Origin: an uncultured bacterium
GTDB taxonomy: Bacteria > Cyanobacteriota > Vampirovibrionia > Gastranaerophilales > Gastranaerophilaceae
Direction: 5' to 3'
Assembly: GCA_902761735.1 (NCBI GenBank)
Contig: CACWLL010000002.1
Location: 124,001-188,000 of the forward strand
Length of the DNA stretch: 64,000 bases
A program made the translations under genes and the position numbers. Position 1 is the stretch's first letter; the number at the start of each line of letters is the position of its first letter. Below, piece after piece: positions 48,232 to 56,832 of this stretch. The notes beneath the pieces were generated by a model, which worked only from the letters and a program-made list of their open reading frames with translations, made no database searches and was not told the DNA's origin.

Positions 48232-48345
48232 GTAGGGTGCGGTGCGAATTTTCGCACCAAAAATGCGGTGCGTTGACACGCACCCTACCGGATCTACCGG
48301 ATCGCCACGAAAATCAAAGATTTTCTCACGATGACAAATTATGAA
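48232..48345. repeat. GC-rich composite palindromic repeat
   Basis: GTAGGGTGCG (48232-48241) pairs with CGCACCCTAC (48279-48288). Inside lie GGTGCGAA-TT-TTCGCACC and GGTGCG-TTGACA-CGCACC, so a branched hairpin is possible. A direct TACCGGATC repeat and a GAAAATC-AAA-GATTTTC hairpin flanked by ATCG/CGAT follow. The segment is clearly more GC-rich than its surroundings and lies between convergent genes. It resembles widespread REP/MITE-type intergenic repeats and may also act as a terminator. Confidence 0.75.
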
Positions 48346-48390
48346 CTGTCCCCCCACAGAAGGTTGATTGGGTATTTACACGTGCTGTTC

Positions 48391-49764
48391 TTATATATAA
48401 CTTTTCAATTCTTCAATTTTTTCAGGACTGTCGCTTTCAAAATATATTCTTAACAAAGGTTCTGTGCCGCTCGGGCGTACGAGTATCCAACTGTTGCCGT
48501 CTTCAAGGTATAATTTTACCCCATCTTTTAAGTCCGTCTTAATTACACCATATTTGCCGACAGTTTTTTTGTTTTTGAAATCTTCTAAGATAGGTTTTAT
48601 TTCTTCTGTACTGTTTAATTTTTTATCAACTCTGTCGTTGTAATATTTGCAGCCGACAAAGTTATACAAATCTTTTTGCAATTCGGTGAGCGATTTATTT
48701 TCATATGCCATAGCCTCTAAGATTAGTGAATTTGCAAGTAAGCCGTCTTTTTCCGGGATATGTCCCTGAATACTCAATCCACCGCTTTCTTCTCCGCCAA
48801 TAATCGGATTATATTTTCTCATGGCCTCTCCGACGTGCTTAAAACCTACTGCGGTTTCTATTACTTCAACGCCGAGTTTTTCTGCAACTTTATTTAATAA
48901 AAGGCTTGCTCCTACGGTTTTTACCAAAGCTCCTTTGTAGCCTTTATTCTTTATTAGGTGAATCAGGAGTATTGAAATTATCTCGTTAGGAGAAACATAT
49001 TCTCCGTTCTCATTAATTATCCCAAACCTGTCTGCATCTCCGTCGTTTGCTAAGCCGATTGAATTTGGAGTTGCTTTTACTTTTTCAATCAAATCTTGTA
49101 AATACTTTGGTTTCGGGTCAGGCATTGCTCCGCCAAAATTCTTATCGTGAAACATATTCATTGTGTTAAATTTTATGCCGAATTTATTTAAAATATGGTC
49201 AAAGAAACCGATACTTGCAGAGTAAAATCCGTCATAAATTATGTTTACATTTTTCATTTCAGATATTTTTTTATAATCAATTAGAGTTTCCAAATGTTTT
49301 TCATAATCCGGTTGAAAATCGTATATTTTGACAGAGCCATCTCTCTGTTTTTGGGTACTATTGCCGAGGTTTGCTGTCAATTTATCCGTAATATCACTTG
49401 TTGCAGGACCTGCATAGTCCGGTATGAACTTTATTCCTAAGTATTCTGGAGGATTATGTGATGCCGTAAACATTATGGCGCAAGCATCTAAAAGTTTTGC
49501 ATTGTAAGCTAAAACAGGTGTCGGAAGAATTTTGTCACTGTATAGAACATTAAAACCTATATTTTTAAGGCGAGTTGCGGTTCTTAGTGAAAATACATCA
49601 GCCATGTTTCTCGGGTCATAACCTATAATTATTTTTTTATCAATTCCGAAAGTTTCAAATACATATTTTCCGATAGCATCGGTTACAATGTCTACATTCT
49701 CCTCGGTAAATTCTTTTCCAACGACAGCTCTCCAACCGTCTGTTCCAAATTTTATATTATGCAT
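48391..49764 (-). CDS. Alpha-D-phosphohexomutase (phosphoglucomutase/phosphomannomutase type)
   Basis: Interconverts hexose 1- and 6-phosphates via a phosphoserine. The 457 residues show FGTDGWRAV at the start, the catalytic serine loop TASHNPPEYLG, the metal loop NDGDADRFG, the sugar loop GGEESGG and the phosphate loop RPSGTEPLLRIY. The specificity (glucose, mannose or glucosamine) cannot be fixed; length and motifs fit PGM/PMM better than GlmM. AGAGGA precedes the ATG. Confidence 0.92.
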   Translation of the reverse strand: MHNIKFGTDGWRAVVGKEFTEENVDIVTDAIGKYVFETFGIDKKIIIGYDPRNMADVFSLRTATRLKNIGFNVLYSDKILPTPVLAYNAKLLDACAIMFTASHNPPEYLGIKFIPDYAGPATSDITDKLTANLGNSTQKQRDGSVKIYDFQPDYEKHLETLIDYKKISEMKNVNIIYDGFYSASIGFFDHILNKFGIKFNTMNMFHDKNFGGAMPDPKPKYLQDLIEKVKATPNSIGLANDGDADRFGIINENGEYVSPNEIISILLIHLIKNKGYKGALVKTVGASLLLNKVAEKLGVEVIETAVGFKHVGEAMRKYNPIIGGEESGGLSIQGHIPEKDGLLANSLILEAMAYENKSLTELQKDLYNFVGCKYYNDRVDKKLNSTEEIKPILEDFKNKKTVGKYGVIKTDLKDGVKLYLEDGNSWILVRPSGTEPLLRIYFESDSPEKIEELKSYI

Positions 49765-49767
49765 TAC

Positions 49768-49797
49768 TTGCGTTCCTCTACCTTTTTTATATATAAT
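49768..49797 (+). promoter_or_regulatory. pheA promoter
   Basis: TTGCGT (49768-49773), an 18-nt spacer, and TATAAT (49792-49797), with GGGAG and the ATG about 25 nt downstream. It overlaps the ribosome-binding site of the divergent mutase gene. Confidence 0.6.
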
Positions 49798-49823
49798 AAT
49801 ACTTGAAACAGGGAGTTAAGTAA

Positions 49824-50672
49824 ATGATGAATTTTGATGGCGTTTTACGGATTGCATACCTCGGACCCGATGGTTCCGTTTCTGAAATGGCAAAAGATTA
49901 TTTTGCAAAAAAGTATGAAATAGGTGCGTATCCGACTCCGATGCAAAACGTAAAAGAGATTATTGAATATGTTCAAGATACGCCAAATGTAATTGGTGTG
50001 GTGCCTGTGGAAAATTCAATAGTTGGTACTGTCCGTGAAACTCTTGATAATTTGATGATTTCGCCAAATGAAAAACTTAAAATTTTATCTGAGGTGACAT
50101 TACCCGTTAATCACTGCCTGCTATCGAGAAATACTGAATTTTACAGTATTACGGGTATAATTGCCGATACCAGAGCTCTTATTCAATGTAGAGAATTTAT
50201 AAAAAATGAATTACCGAGAAATCTTAATGTTATTGAGGTTACAAGTGCCGCTGAAGCTGCAAGAAGTCTTTCAAATTATAATTTAACGTATGCGTCTATC
50301 GGGACTGAAAAAACTGCAGAAATTTATAACCTAAATATTTTAAAAAACCCGATAAATGACGACAAATCAAACAGAACAACATTCGTGCTGGTCGGGGCTT
50401 TTGATACTGAACCAACAGGGCACGACAGAACAACATTAATGTTTACAACGGATGACAGACCGGGAGCGTTGTTGGAGATATTGAATTTATTTTATAAAAA
50501 TAATATAAATCTTTCTTATATTTCTTCCCGTCCGTCAAAAGAAGATAAAGATAACTATATATTTGTAGTTAGTCTTGACGGGCACATAAAACAGCCTGAG
50601 ATTTCTGACACAATCCGTCAGGTGGAAGAACAAACCTCATCAATGAGAGTAATGGGTTCCTACGAAAAATAG
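49824..50672 (+). CDS. pheA: Prephenate dehydratase with ACT domain
   Basis: Converts prephenate to phenylpyruvate for phenylalanine synthesis. The 282 residues are a stand-alone PDT without a chorismate mutase domain. They start IAYLGPDGSVSE and contain VPVENSIVGTVRETLD and the SNRTTFVLVG segment (the family's catalytic TRF region). The C-terminal ACT domain (LMFTTDDRPGALLEIL) contains an ESRP-like stretch, here SSRPSKED, which normally binds Phe for feedback inhibition. The first Glu of ESRP is replaced by Ser. Confidence 0.94.
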   Translation: MMNFDGVLRIAYLGPDGSVSEMAKDYFAKKYEIGAYPTPMQNVKEIIEYVQDTPNVIGVVPVENSIVGTVRETLDNLMISPNEKLKILSEVTLPVNHCLLSRNTEFYSITGIIADTRALIQCREFIKNELPRNLNVIEVTSAAEAARSLSNYNLTYASIGTEKTAEIYNLNILKNPINDDKSNRTTFVLVGAFDTEPTGHDRTTLMFTTDDRPGALLEILNLFYKNNINLSYISSRPSKEDKDNYIFVVSLDGHIKQPEISDTIRQVEEQTSSMRVMGSYEK

Positions 50673-50675
50673 CTG

Positions 50676-50963
50676 CTACCCGACTATTGCTTTAGCAATT
50701 TTTTTAAAAAACTTACCTAATAAATCAAAAAACGAACCTTCATCATCTACTACGAATTCTAATTCATCACTTCTTCCGAAAATATCAATATCTTTTTTTT
50801 CACCGAAGATACTTGTATCAAGGTATTGTTTTTTTTGATTTTTACCTTTTTTACCCTGACGCATGTAACCGAGGTTGCCGCCACCGCCATCGTTGTTCAT
50901 ATTGGCAGCTTCTCTAATCATTGGTTTTACTCCGCTTGCCAAGCTGAAATTCAAATCACTCAT
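50676..50963 (-). CDS. Unrecognised 95-residue protein with a Gly-rich middle and amphipathic end
   Basis: Begins MSDLNFSLASGVKPMIREA. It has a GGGGNLGYMRQGKKGKN stretch, two IFG segments (TSIFGEKK, DIDIFGRS) and a C-terminal amphipathic helix FFDLLGKFFKKIAKAIVG that could bind a membrane. There is no signal peptide. It is divergent from the 807-residue HExxH protein, and a perfect inverted repeat lies in the shared spacer, so the two may be co-regulated. It ends 3 nt from the pheA stop on the opposite strand. Confidence 0.6.
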   Translation of the reverse strand: MSDLNFSLASGVKPMIREAANMNNDGGGGNLGYMRQGKKGKNQKKQYLDTSIFGEKKDIDIFGRSDELEFVVDDEGSFFDLLGKFFKKIAKAIVG

Positions 50964-51020
50964 AACGCATTACCTTTTTATTTTTCCCTATATTAATAAA
51001 GTATTTTTTTATGCAAAAAT

Positions 51021-51057
51021 TGTTACATTTTGTCATGTTATGTAACAAAATGTAACA
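51021..51057. promoter_or_regulatory. Perfect 13-bp inverted repeat with three TGTWACA boxes
   Basis: TGTTACATTTTGT (51021-51033) and ACAAAATGTAACA (51045-51057), with an 11-nt spacer. A third TGTAACA lies at 51041-51047. It is placed in the 158-bp spacer between divergent genes and lacks a T-run for termination, so it is more likely a regulator-binding site. Confidence 0.6.
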
Positions 51058-51121
51058 TATGTCTAAAGTTTATTTATGTGTAGTCGTTAAATATTTTGTG
51101 TAAATTTGGTGGAGAAATATT

Positions 51122-53545
51122 ATGGCAGAGGATAAAATAACATACAGTCAATTACACATCGGACGAGATGTAAGTTATGACAGGTTAAAAGCTAAATGTG
51201 GAAATTTGAAAAATTTCGATTTAATTTTTAAATTTTTTGATGATATTACTCCTGCCAAGAGTGGTAAAATCGGATATAACGAGATGGATCAGGTGCTAAA
51301 TGTTATGAATGACAAAGGCTTATTTGACCCTGAGTATCTTGAAGATTTAGACAAAATGGATTTATCAAAACCTCTAAATATTGATTTATCCAATCCGAAA
51401 CCGCCAAAAGAATATTATGTCGATGACGAAGAAGTTGAGCAATTTCTTAAAGCAAACGATAAATTGTCAGGGGTGAGTGTTGATGAAATGCAAACATTTT
51501 TCAAGGCTCTTGTTCAGACAGAAGATGAAATTGTTGATGAAGACTGGAATTCTAATGTTAATGATATTGATAAAAGGTATGCAAATGTTCCGGAAGAAGT
51601 CCGAAAAATTGCGCATGGAAATAAGGATGTAAAAATAGAAAAACATCCGAAAGGTTATGTTGTATCTCATTCTGACCCTGATATGAGAATGATTGTAGCT
51701 CCAAATGGTACAATTCTTGCAAGTGAGGGGGACGGATGTACGGAAAATCGTCTTGGAGCTTGCAGAGAAACGGAATATTATTATGAGGACGGCACACCAA
51801 GTAAAAACGGTATCTGGTTTGGTGAATATGCAAGCAGCAGAAAATATACGGATAGTGGCGCCTATGACTACGAAAATTATGATACAAACGAAATGTACCG
51901 CCAAATGGGTCGTACAAGATTTAACTATAAATATGACAAAGACTACAATAAAATTTGTACGGATATAAAGTTGAATGAGGGATTGCCAAATGAGGCAAAG
52001 CTTGAATTTGAGTTGGATGAAAACGGAAAAATTAAAGATATTAAAGTTAAAAACCCTGATAAAAATGATTTACCGAAAGATGTCAGTCCAAAAACAATAG
52101 ACTCTCCGATAAAATTACCGGAGCCTGAAAAACAAAAGTTAATAGATTTCATAAATTCCGGTAAACAATTTGCAGAGGATTTTGATTTATCTGTTGAAAA
52201 TAATCAAGTGAAAATAAGAGCTGCTCTTAGTAACAGGGCAAAAGTTTCAGCTCCTCCTGTTCCTGATAATATAACTAATGAAATCTTTAGGCTTCAGGAA
52301 CAAGGTTTATTAAATAATCAGGATTTTAAGTTATCTTATACTAATGATGGTAAATTTGAACTAAAACTTAAGACAAAAAACGCTTTATATGATAAGACGG
52401 CGGATTTTCAAACAGTTGAATATTCTGCAGATGGTAAAACAAAAACTACAACTACGTATAAAGGTGATAATGTCGTAAAAAGCACGGAAGCTGCCGGACA
52501 AAAGATGGAAAGCATTTCAAAAAGAGAAGACGAATTTTTGGAGGCTTTATTAACTCAAAATTGGCAAAAGGCAAATGATTTATTGGGTTTAGTGTCAGAC
52601 CCCGGAGGTGATTTCGGGTTTTATGCGGCGTGTCAAAAATATCAGGATATAACAGGTAAAAATCTTATGTCAGAGCTTTTAAAACTTAAAAAAGCAGGAC
52701 AGCTTGGTGAAAGTTTGATAGCAAGATTGACACCAATGGTAGATAGATTAGCTTTAACTCTGTTAAATCAAACTGAACAAATAAATGCTGATGAACATAT
52801 ACAAAAGTCTTTTGATAAGCACATGAATATGTATAATGAAATTGCAAAATTTGATCCAAAAACTTCCCAAATAGGGCAGTTGCTGCCTGAAATTCAGCGA
52901 ACTCAAATTTCCGAGAACGAATATGAAGAAAAAATCGACGGTAAAACCTACCATATTAAAGTCGAAAACAATCAAATGTTTGTTACAAAGGATGGCAAGA
53001 CTTTTAAAATAGATTTAACAGGGGTAAATGATTTTAATAAATCTTTGCTAACACAATTTAATTCAAAGGTTTTATACAGGATTGCATCAACCGATATAAA
53101 AATTCAATGGGGTGAAACTTTCTTGCAAGACCAAAAGCGTGATGAAAACGCAGGTATTGTCATAATTAATCCAAATGATAACAATATTGCAGGTTATTAT
53201 GAACCTGAAACAAACAGTATGAAAATATTTCCTAAAAGATTTAGCCGAAGTTTTCTTTTAAAAACTGTTGCCCATGAAACGGGACACTCATTATTTGATG
53301 CCTTGAAAGAACACAACGAAGAATTAGAGAATGCTTTTAAAGAGGAATATGATGCCTGGCAAGCTTCTGATGAACCGTTCAAAACCGGACAGCATACATA
53401 TTGTGTAACAAGTCTTGATGAAATGATTGCGGAATGTTACGCATTAGCTGTTACAGGTAACTCTGATGGCGCATATACTATTTGCAAGCATTTTCCGAAA
53501 ACATTTGCTATCATCAAGCGGCTTATTGATGAACGGGAAAAATAA
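51122..53545 (+). CDS. Large protein with a C-terminal HExxH zincin-like domain
   Basis: 807 residues, no signal peptide. The C-terminus has the zinc motif HETGH at 718-722. About 45 residues later comes SLDEMIAECYAL, in which Glu767 or Glu771 could be the third ligand, a gluzincin layout resembling the catalytic domain of anthrax-lethal-factor-type (ATLF) proteases. The first ~130 residues are helical with EF-hand-like acidic loops. Residues ~170-330 contain YxxDG- and DENGKI-type beta repeats like those in MORN/YD-type sequences. The rest is mixed. GGTGGAG precedes the ATG. Protease activity and any secretion are inference. Confidence 0.7.
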   Translation: MAEDKITYSQLHIGRDVSYDRLKAKCGNLKNFDLIFKFFDDITPAKSGKIGYNEMDQVLNVMNDKGLFDPEYLEDLDKMDLSKPLNIDLSNPKPPKEYYVDDEEVEQFLKANDKLSGVSVDEMQTFFKALVQTEDEIVDEDWNSNVNDIDKRYANVPEEVRKIAHGNKDVKIEKHPKGYVVSHSDPDMRMIVAPNGTILASEGDGCTENRLGACRETEYYYEDGTPSKNGIWFGEYASSRKYTDSGAYDYENYDTNEMYRQMGRTRFNYKYDKDYNKICTDIKLNEGLPNEAKLEFELDENGKIKDIKVKNPDKNDLPKDVSPKTIDSPIKLPEPEKQKLIDFINSGKQFAEDFDLSVENNQVKIRAALSNRAKVSAPPVPDNITNEIFRLQEQGLLNNQDFKLSYTNDGKFELKLKTKNALYDKTADFQTVEYSADGKTKTTTTYKGDNVVKSTEAAGQKMESISKREDEFLEALLTQNWQKANDLLGLVSDPGGDFGFYAACQKYQDITGKNLMSELLKLKKAGQLGESLIARLTPMVDRLALTLLNQTEQINADEHIQKSFDKHMNMYNEIAKFDPKTSQIGQLLPEIQRTQISENEYEEKIDGKTYHIKVENNQMFVTKDGKTFKIDLTGVNDFNKSLLTQFNSKVLYRIASTDIKIQWGETFLQDQKRDENAGIVIINPNDNNIAGYYEPETNSMKIFPKRFSRSFLLKTVAHETGHSLFDALKEHNEELENAFKEEYDAWQASDEPFKTGQHTYCVTSLDEMIAECYALAVTGNSDGAYTICKHFPKTFAIIKRLIDEREK

Positions 53546-53551
53546 ATGGTA

Positions 53552-54391
53552 TTAGAGATTTTCAAGTAAGGCAAGTTTCATTGATTTGAAGTCGGGGGTG
53601 TAGCCGAACCAAATTTTCTGTGCTGCAACTGCCTGATAAACAAGCATATCACATCCGTTTACTGTTTTTAATCCCAATTCTTCCGCAAGTTTGAGCAAAA
53701 TTGTTTTTCTCGGATTATAGATTATGTCATAAACAACTGCATGTTTTGGCAAAGTTGATAAAATATCCTTTTCAATCGGAGTAAAGTCTGCTGAATACCC
53801 TTGCATTCCGATGGGAGTTGTATTTACAAGGATATCGTATTTTGATAAGTCGTTAATTCTGTTTATTTGATAAATATTAAAGGTGATATCAGTGAACTGT
53901 CTTCTTAAGTATGCTATATAATCAAGTGCATTGGGTATATTTCTTGTATAAATATCAATGTATTTAATTCCTTTTTTTACCAAACCCATTACTGCAGCGC
54001 GGCTTGCTCCTCCTGTGCCCAGTAATGCCGCTGTTTTATCTTCTAAAATAATTTCTGCAGGTATTGCTTCTATAAAACCGATTACATCAGTGTTATATCC
54101 TTTTAAACTTTTATCGGAGTTGATTTTTATTGTATTTATGGCTCCCGTAATATCAGCATATTCATCAATCTCATCGACAAAAAGTGCAATAGGCACCTTA
54201 TGCGGGATCGTTACGTTAAAACCCTTAAATCCATCTCTTTTAAGTTGTTTAATCGTATCAACAAGTTTTTCCGGTGGAGTTTCTAAGAGTTCATAAGAAG
54301 CTTTCACTCCAAGACTTTCAAACCCTGCTTTATGAATATACGCTGACATTGAGTGCCCTAACGGATATCCGATTAAACAAAACTTTTCCAT
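53552..54391 (-). CDS. aroE: Shikimate dehydrogenase
   Basis: Reduces 3-dehydroshikimate with NADPH. The 279 residues show the substrate motif IGYPLGHSMSAYIHK, NVTIPHKVP with the catalytic Lys, GYNTD, the dinucleotide motif LGTGGASRAA and NTTPIGMQG. I chose the ATG at 54391, which has AAAGGAG just upstream; an in-frame ATG at 54412 would precede the ribosome-binding site. It ends 6 nt from the convergent HExxH gene. Confidence 0.95.
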   Translation of the reverse strand: MEKFCLIGYPLGHSMSAYIHKAGFESLGVKASYELLETPPEKLVDTIKQLKRDGFKGFNVTIPHKVPIALFVDEIDEYADITGAINTIKINSDKSLKGYNTDVIGFIEAIPAEIILEDKTAALLGTGGASRAAVMGLVKKGIKYIDIYTRNIPNALDYIAYLRRQFTDITFNIYQINRINDLSKYDILVNTTPIGMQGYSADFTPIEKDILSTLPKHAVVYDIIYNPRKTILLKLAEELGLKTVNGCDMLVYQAVAAQKIWFGYTPDFKSMKLALLENL

Positions 54392-54515
54392 AATATTCTC
54401 CTTTAACACCATTTTAAACTAATAATATTCCTTTTTTATCCTGTATTTATACTAGTTTCATTTTTTAAATGGGCGTATGGATATGTTTACGTTATAATTC
54501 ATGCAGGAGAAAATT

Positions 54516-54902
54516 ATGACAAAAAAATTTTTAGGCTTAATAATAGTTATGTTGATATGTCCTCTGGTATTTGCAGCAAGAGATAAGGCATTAGAAGAAC
54601 ATGTTAACAATGAAATAGCATTTTTTAAGAATATACAAACCTGTACCCCGATTGAATCTTCTGAATCAAACATAAAAGCGTCAAGAAAAATTTTCGGGAT
54701 GGAAGAAAACAAGTGTCATTTTGTTACTAATAACTTTGATTGCCGCCTTCCGATGAATATTGCGGATAAATTTTCTAAGGCCGGAGTGCGAGTATACCAA
54801 GATTACAGTGATTATGGAATGATTACTTCCACCACTGCGGATATGAAGTATATAGAAGACGAAGTTTTATATAATAACAGATATTGTATAGTCAGACATT
54901 AA
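54516..54902 (+). CDS. Small exported Cys-containing protein
   Basis: 128 residues with a signal peptide (MTKKFLGLIIVMLICPLVFA-A). The mature part has four cysteines (CTP, KCHF, DCRL, YCIV) that could form two disulfides in the periplasm. No family is recognised. The ATG at 54516 is used: TATAAT at 54493-54498 puts the transcript start near 54505, leaving AGGAG as ribosome-binding site. An ATG at 54501 would lie at or before the transcript start. Confidence 0.75.
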   Translation: MTKKFLGLIIVMLICPLVFAARDKALEEHVNNEIAFFKNIQTCTPIESSESNIKASRKIFGMEENKCHFVTNNFDCRLPMNIADKFSKAGVRVYQDYSDYGMITSTTADMKYIEDEVLYNNRYCIVRH

Positions 54903-55003
54903 TTATTAAAATATCTTTACAAACAATAAAAATCATGGCAAATAAATCTATCTATTTGTTTTATTATAATTAACAAGTGTAGTGAATAGCAGGAGAAAAT
55001 TTA

Positions 55004-55627
55004 ATGGTAAGTATCAGTCCGAATATAACCCCAAAAGTAGTGTCATTTAAAGGCGAAGAAGGAAATAAAGCTCCCCAACAGCATAGAGAAGTCCCAAAAA
55101 CTCATGCAGGTGTGTATACAGGTGCAGTAATGGGTGGTATCGGTTCATTGGGTATTCTTATGCAAAGTGCGAGTCAAAAAGTCCTCAGCGAACAAGGTAT
55201 AGAAGTAGCAAAAACTTTAAATAAGTGGGCTGCTATTCCTTTAGCTTTTGCTTTTAATATGGGTTGTGGTGCATTAATTGACCACTTTATTAATAAAAAG
55301 AATGAAGAATTTACAGAAGCAACTGCCGGCATGGAACCGACTCAGGCTACTGCAACTGACGAACGTGCCGAACTGACCGCAAAAGGAAACGCATACCGCA
55401 ATTCAAATATCGGTATGAAGTATGGTGCTTTAATAGGTTTGATTGGTAATCCGATTTATGGTGCAATTAATACCAAAGGTAAAGGTATTACGGCATTAAC
55501 TGTTATCTTAGGTGCTTTAAGTGGTGCTCTCGGCGGCTGTGCATTAGGTGCTATTACCGACCATTTTGCAAACAAAAATGCAGAAAAAGTTGCTGATAAA
55601 AATGCAAAAATAAATGCCAACGTATAA
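55004..55627 (+). CDS. Membrane-type protein with FKG leader and two GAxxDHFxNK repeats
   Basis: 207 residues. The N-terminus MVSISPNITPKVVSFKGEE carries the same F-K-G element as the gene at 3264. Two similar halves follow, each with a Gly/Ala-rich hydrophobic hairpin ending in the motif GALIDHFINK (about 89-98) or GAITDHFANK (about 182-191). The 3264 protein has a single copy (GALVDHFVNK), so this gene looks like an internal duplication. Gly-zipper hydrophobic stretches suggest membrane insertion. CAGGAG lies upstream and TATAAT at 54965-54970. The function is unknown. Confidence 0.8.
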   Translation: MVSISPNITPKVVSFKGEEGNKAPQQHREVPKTHAGVYTGAVMGGIGSLGILMQSASQKVLSEQGIEVAKTLNKWAAIPLAFAFNMGCGALIDHFINKKNEEFTEATAGMEPTQATATDERAELTAKGNAYRNSNIGMKYGALIGLIGNPIYGAINTKGKGITALTVILGALSGALGGCALGAITDHFANKNAEKVADKNAKINANV

Positions 55628-55647
55628 TTTTTTCTTTACATAAAAAG

Positions 55648-55682
55648 ATATTATCTTCACTAAGTGGGGATAATATTTTTTT
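55648..55682 (+). terminator. Terminator after the FKG-leader gene
   Basis: ATATTATC, TT, CAC-TAA-GTG, GG, GATAATAT, then a run of T. A two-step stem 20 nt after the stop. Confidence 0.8.
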
Positions 55683-55720
55683 ATGTACCAATATTTAAAA
55701 TAAAGCCCGTTATGAAATTT

Positions 55721-55731
55721 TATGATATAAT
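55721..55731 (+). promoter_or_regulatory. Extended -10 of the TPR gene, leaderless
   Basis: TATGATATAAT at 55721-55731, then six bases TTTATT, then the ATG at 55738. No ribosome-binding site is present. Confidence 0.7.
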
Positions 55732-55737
55732 TTTATT

Positions 55738-56832
55738 ATGAAAAAATCCTTTATTACACTGTTTATAATACTTGCGGGTATATTTTCTCAAAGTTTTGCC
55801 GCTGTCGATCAGGAAATTTACGAAGATTATATGGATATAATTTCCGGCAATTGTGTTATCGGGGATTACCAAGATGCCGTTAAATATTTGGATAAGCTTA
55901 TTACTTTAGATCCGCAAAATAAGGATTTTAAAAAATTAAAAGACTTATTATATCAGTTGGGAACAAAGAATCAACGCTCATTTATAACAGGGTATAATGC
56001 GGATTTAGATAAGGCTTTTGCATATATAAAGCAAGGTGATAGAGTTTCCGCAGGCAATATATTAAAAGATGCTACAAAAAGCGGTAATTTTTGGGTATAC
56101 AGTTATTTGGGAGATTTTTACAGAGAAAATAGAGATTATCCGCAAGCTGTTGCTGCATATTTTAATGCGTATCAGTTGGAGCCTTCATTTACACAAGCGC
56201 TGTTATCAATTGCGGTATGTTATTTGGAAGCAGGTCAATATGAAGCTGTCCAAGAACCTATAAAAAGATTTATATATTTCAATCAACAATGTGATTTGGC
56301 ATACGCAATAAGAGCGAAAGCCTACCTTAATATGAGGCAGCTAAATGATGCCGAAACAGAAATTGTAACAGCATTAGCGCTTAATAATGATGAAGAATAT
56401 CAACTTATTCATGCAATAATTCTGTACAGAAAAGGCAATTATGCTAAAGCAATAAATATATTAACCAAATTATCGGAAACCCTTCAAACTTCTGATGTGT
56501 TTAAATTTTTAGGATTAAGTTATTTAGGGAAAAAAGAATACAGTAATGCAATGCTTAACCTTGATAAAGCAATCATCCTAACTAATGATGATAAAGAATT
56601 AAATCAGAAGTATAATGAAACAAGAGAATTAATAAAAAATATTAATATCACAAAACTTCAGGAAGAAGAAAGGCAAGAAGTAAAAAATATTTACGAGGAA
56701 AAACCGGCACAGAAAACTTTGGAAAAAGAAAATCCTACGCCTGTACCAATACCTGAAATTAAAGAAGAAACACAGGATTCTGATAATGACAAAAATAACA
56801 AAAAAAGTAAAAAGAAAAAGAAAAAACATTAA
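55738..56832 (+). CDS. Exported TPR protein with Lys-rich end
   Basis: 364 residues. It has a signal peptide (MKKSFITLFIILAGIFSQSFA-A), then six to seven TPR-like units (DYQDAVKYLDKLITLDPQN, DYPQAVAAYFNAYQLEPS and others). The Pro/Glu-rich tail ends in a polylysine-like stretch (KSKKKKKKH). Periplasmic scaffolding is inferred. The mRNA is probably leaderless. Its last 47 nt overlap the metallophosphoesterase gene in another frame, and both frames there are Lys-rich. Confidence 0.85.
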   Translation: MKKSFITLFIILAGIFSQSFAAVDQEIYEDYMDIISGNCVIGDYQDAVKYLDKLITLDPQNKDFKKLKDLLYQLGTKNQRSFITGYNADLDKAFAYIKQGDRVSAGNILKDATKSGNFWVYSYLGDFYRENRDYPQAVAAYFNAYQLEPSFTQALLSIAVCYLEAGQYEAVQEPIKRFIYFNQQCDLAYAIRAKAYLNMRQLNDAETEIVTALALNNDEEYQLIHAIILYRKGNYAKAINILTKLSETLQTSDVFKFLGLSYLGKKEYSNAMLNLDKAIILTNDDKELNQKYNETRELIKNINITKLQEEERQEVKNIYEEKPAQKTLEKENPTPVPIPEIKEETQDSDNDKNNKKSKKKKKKH

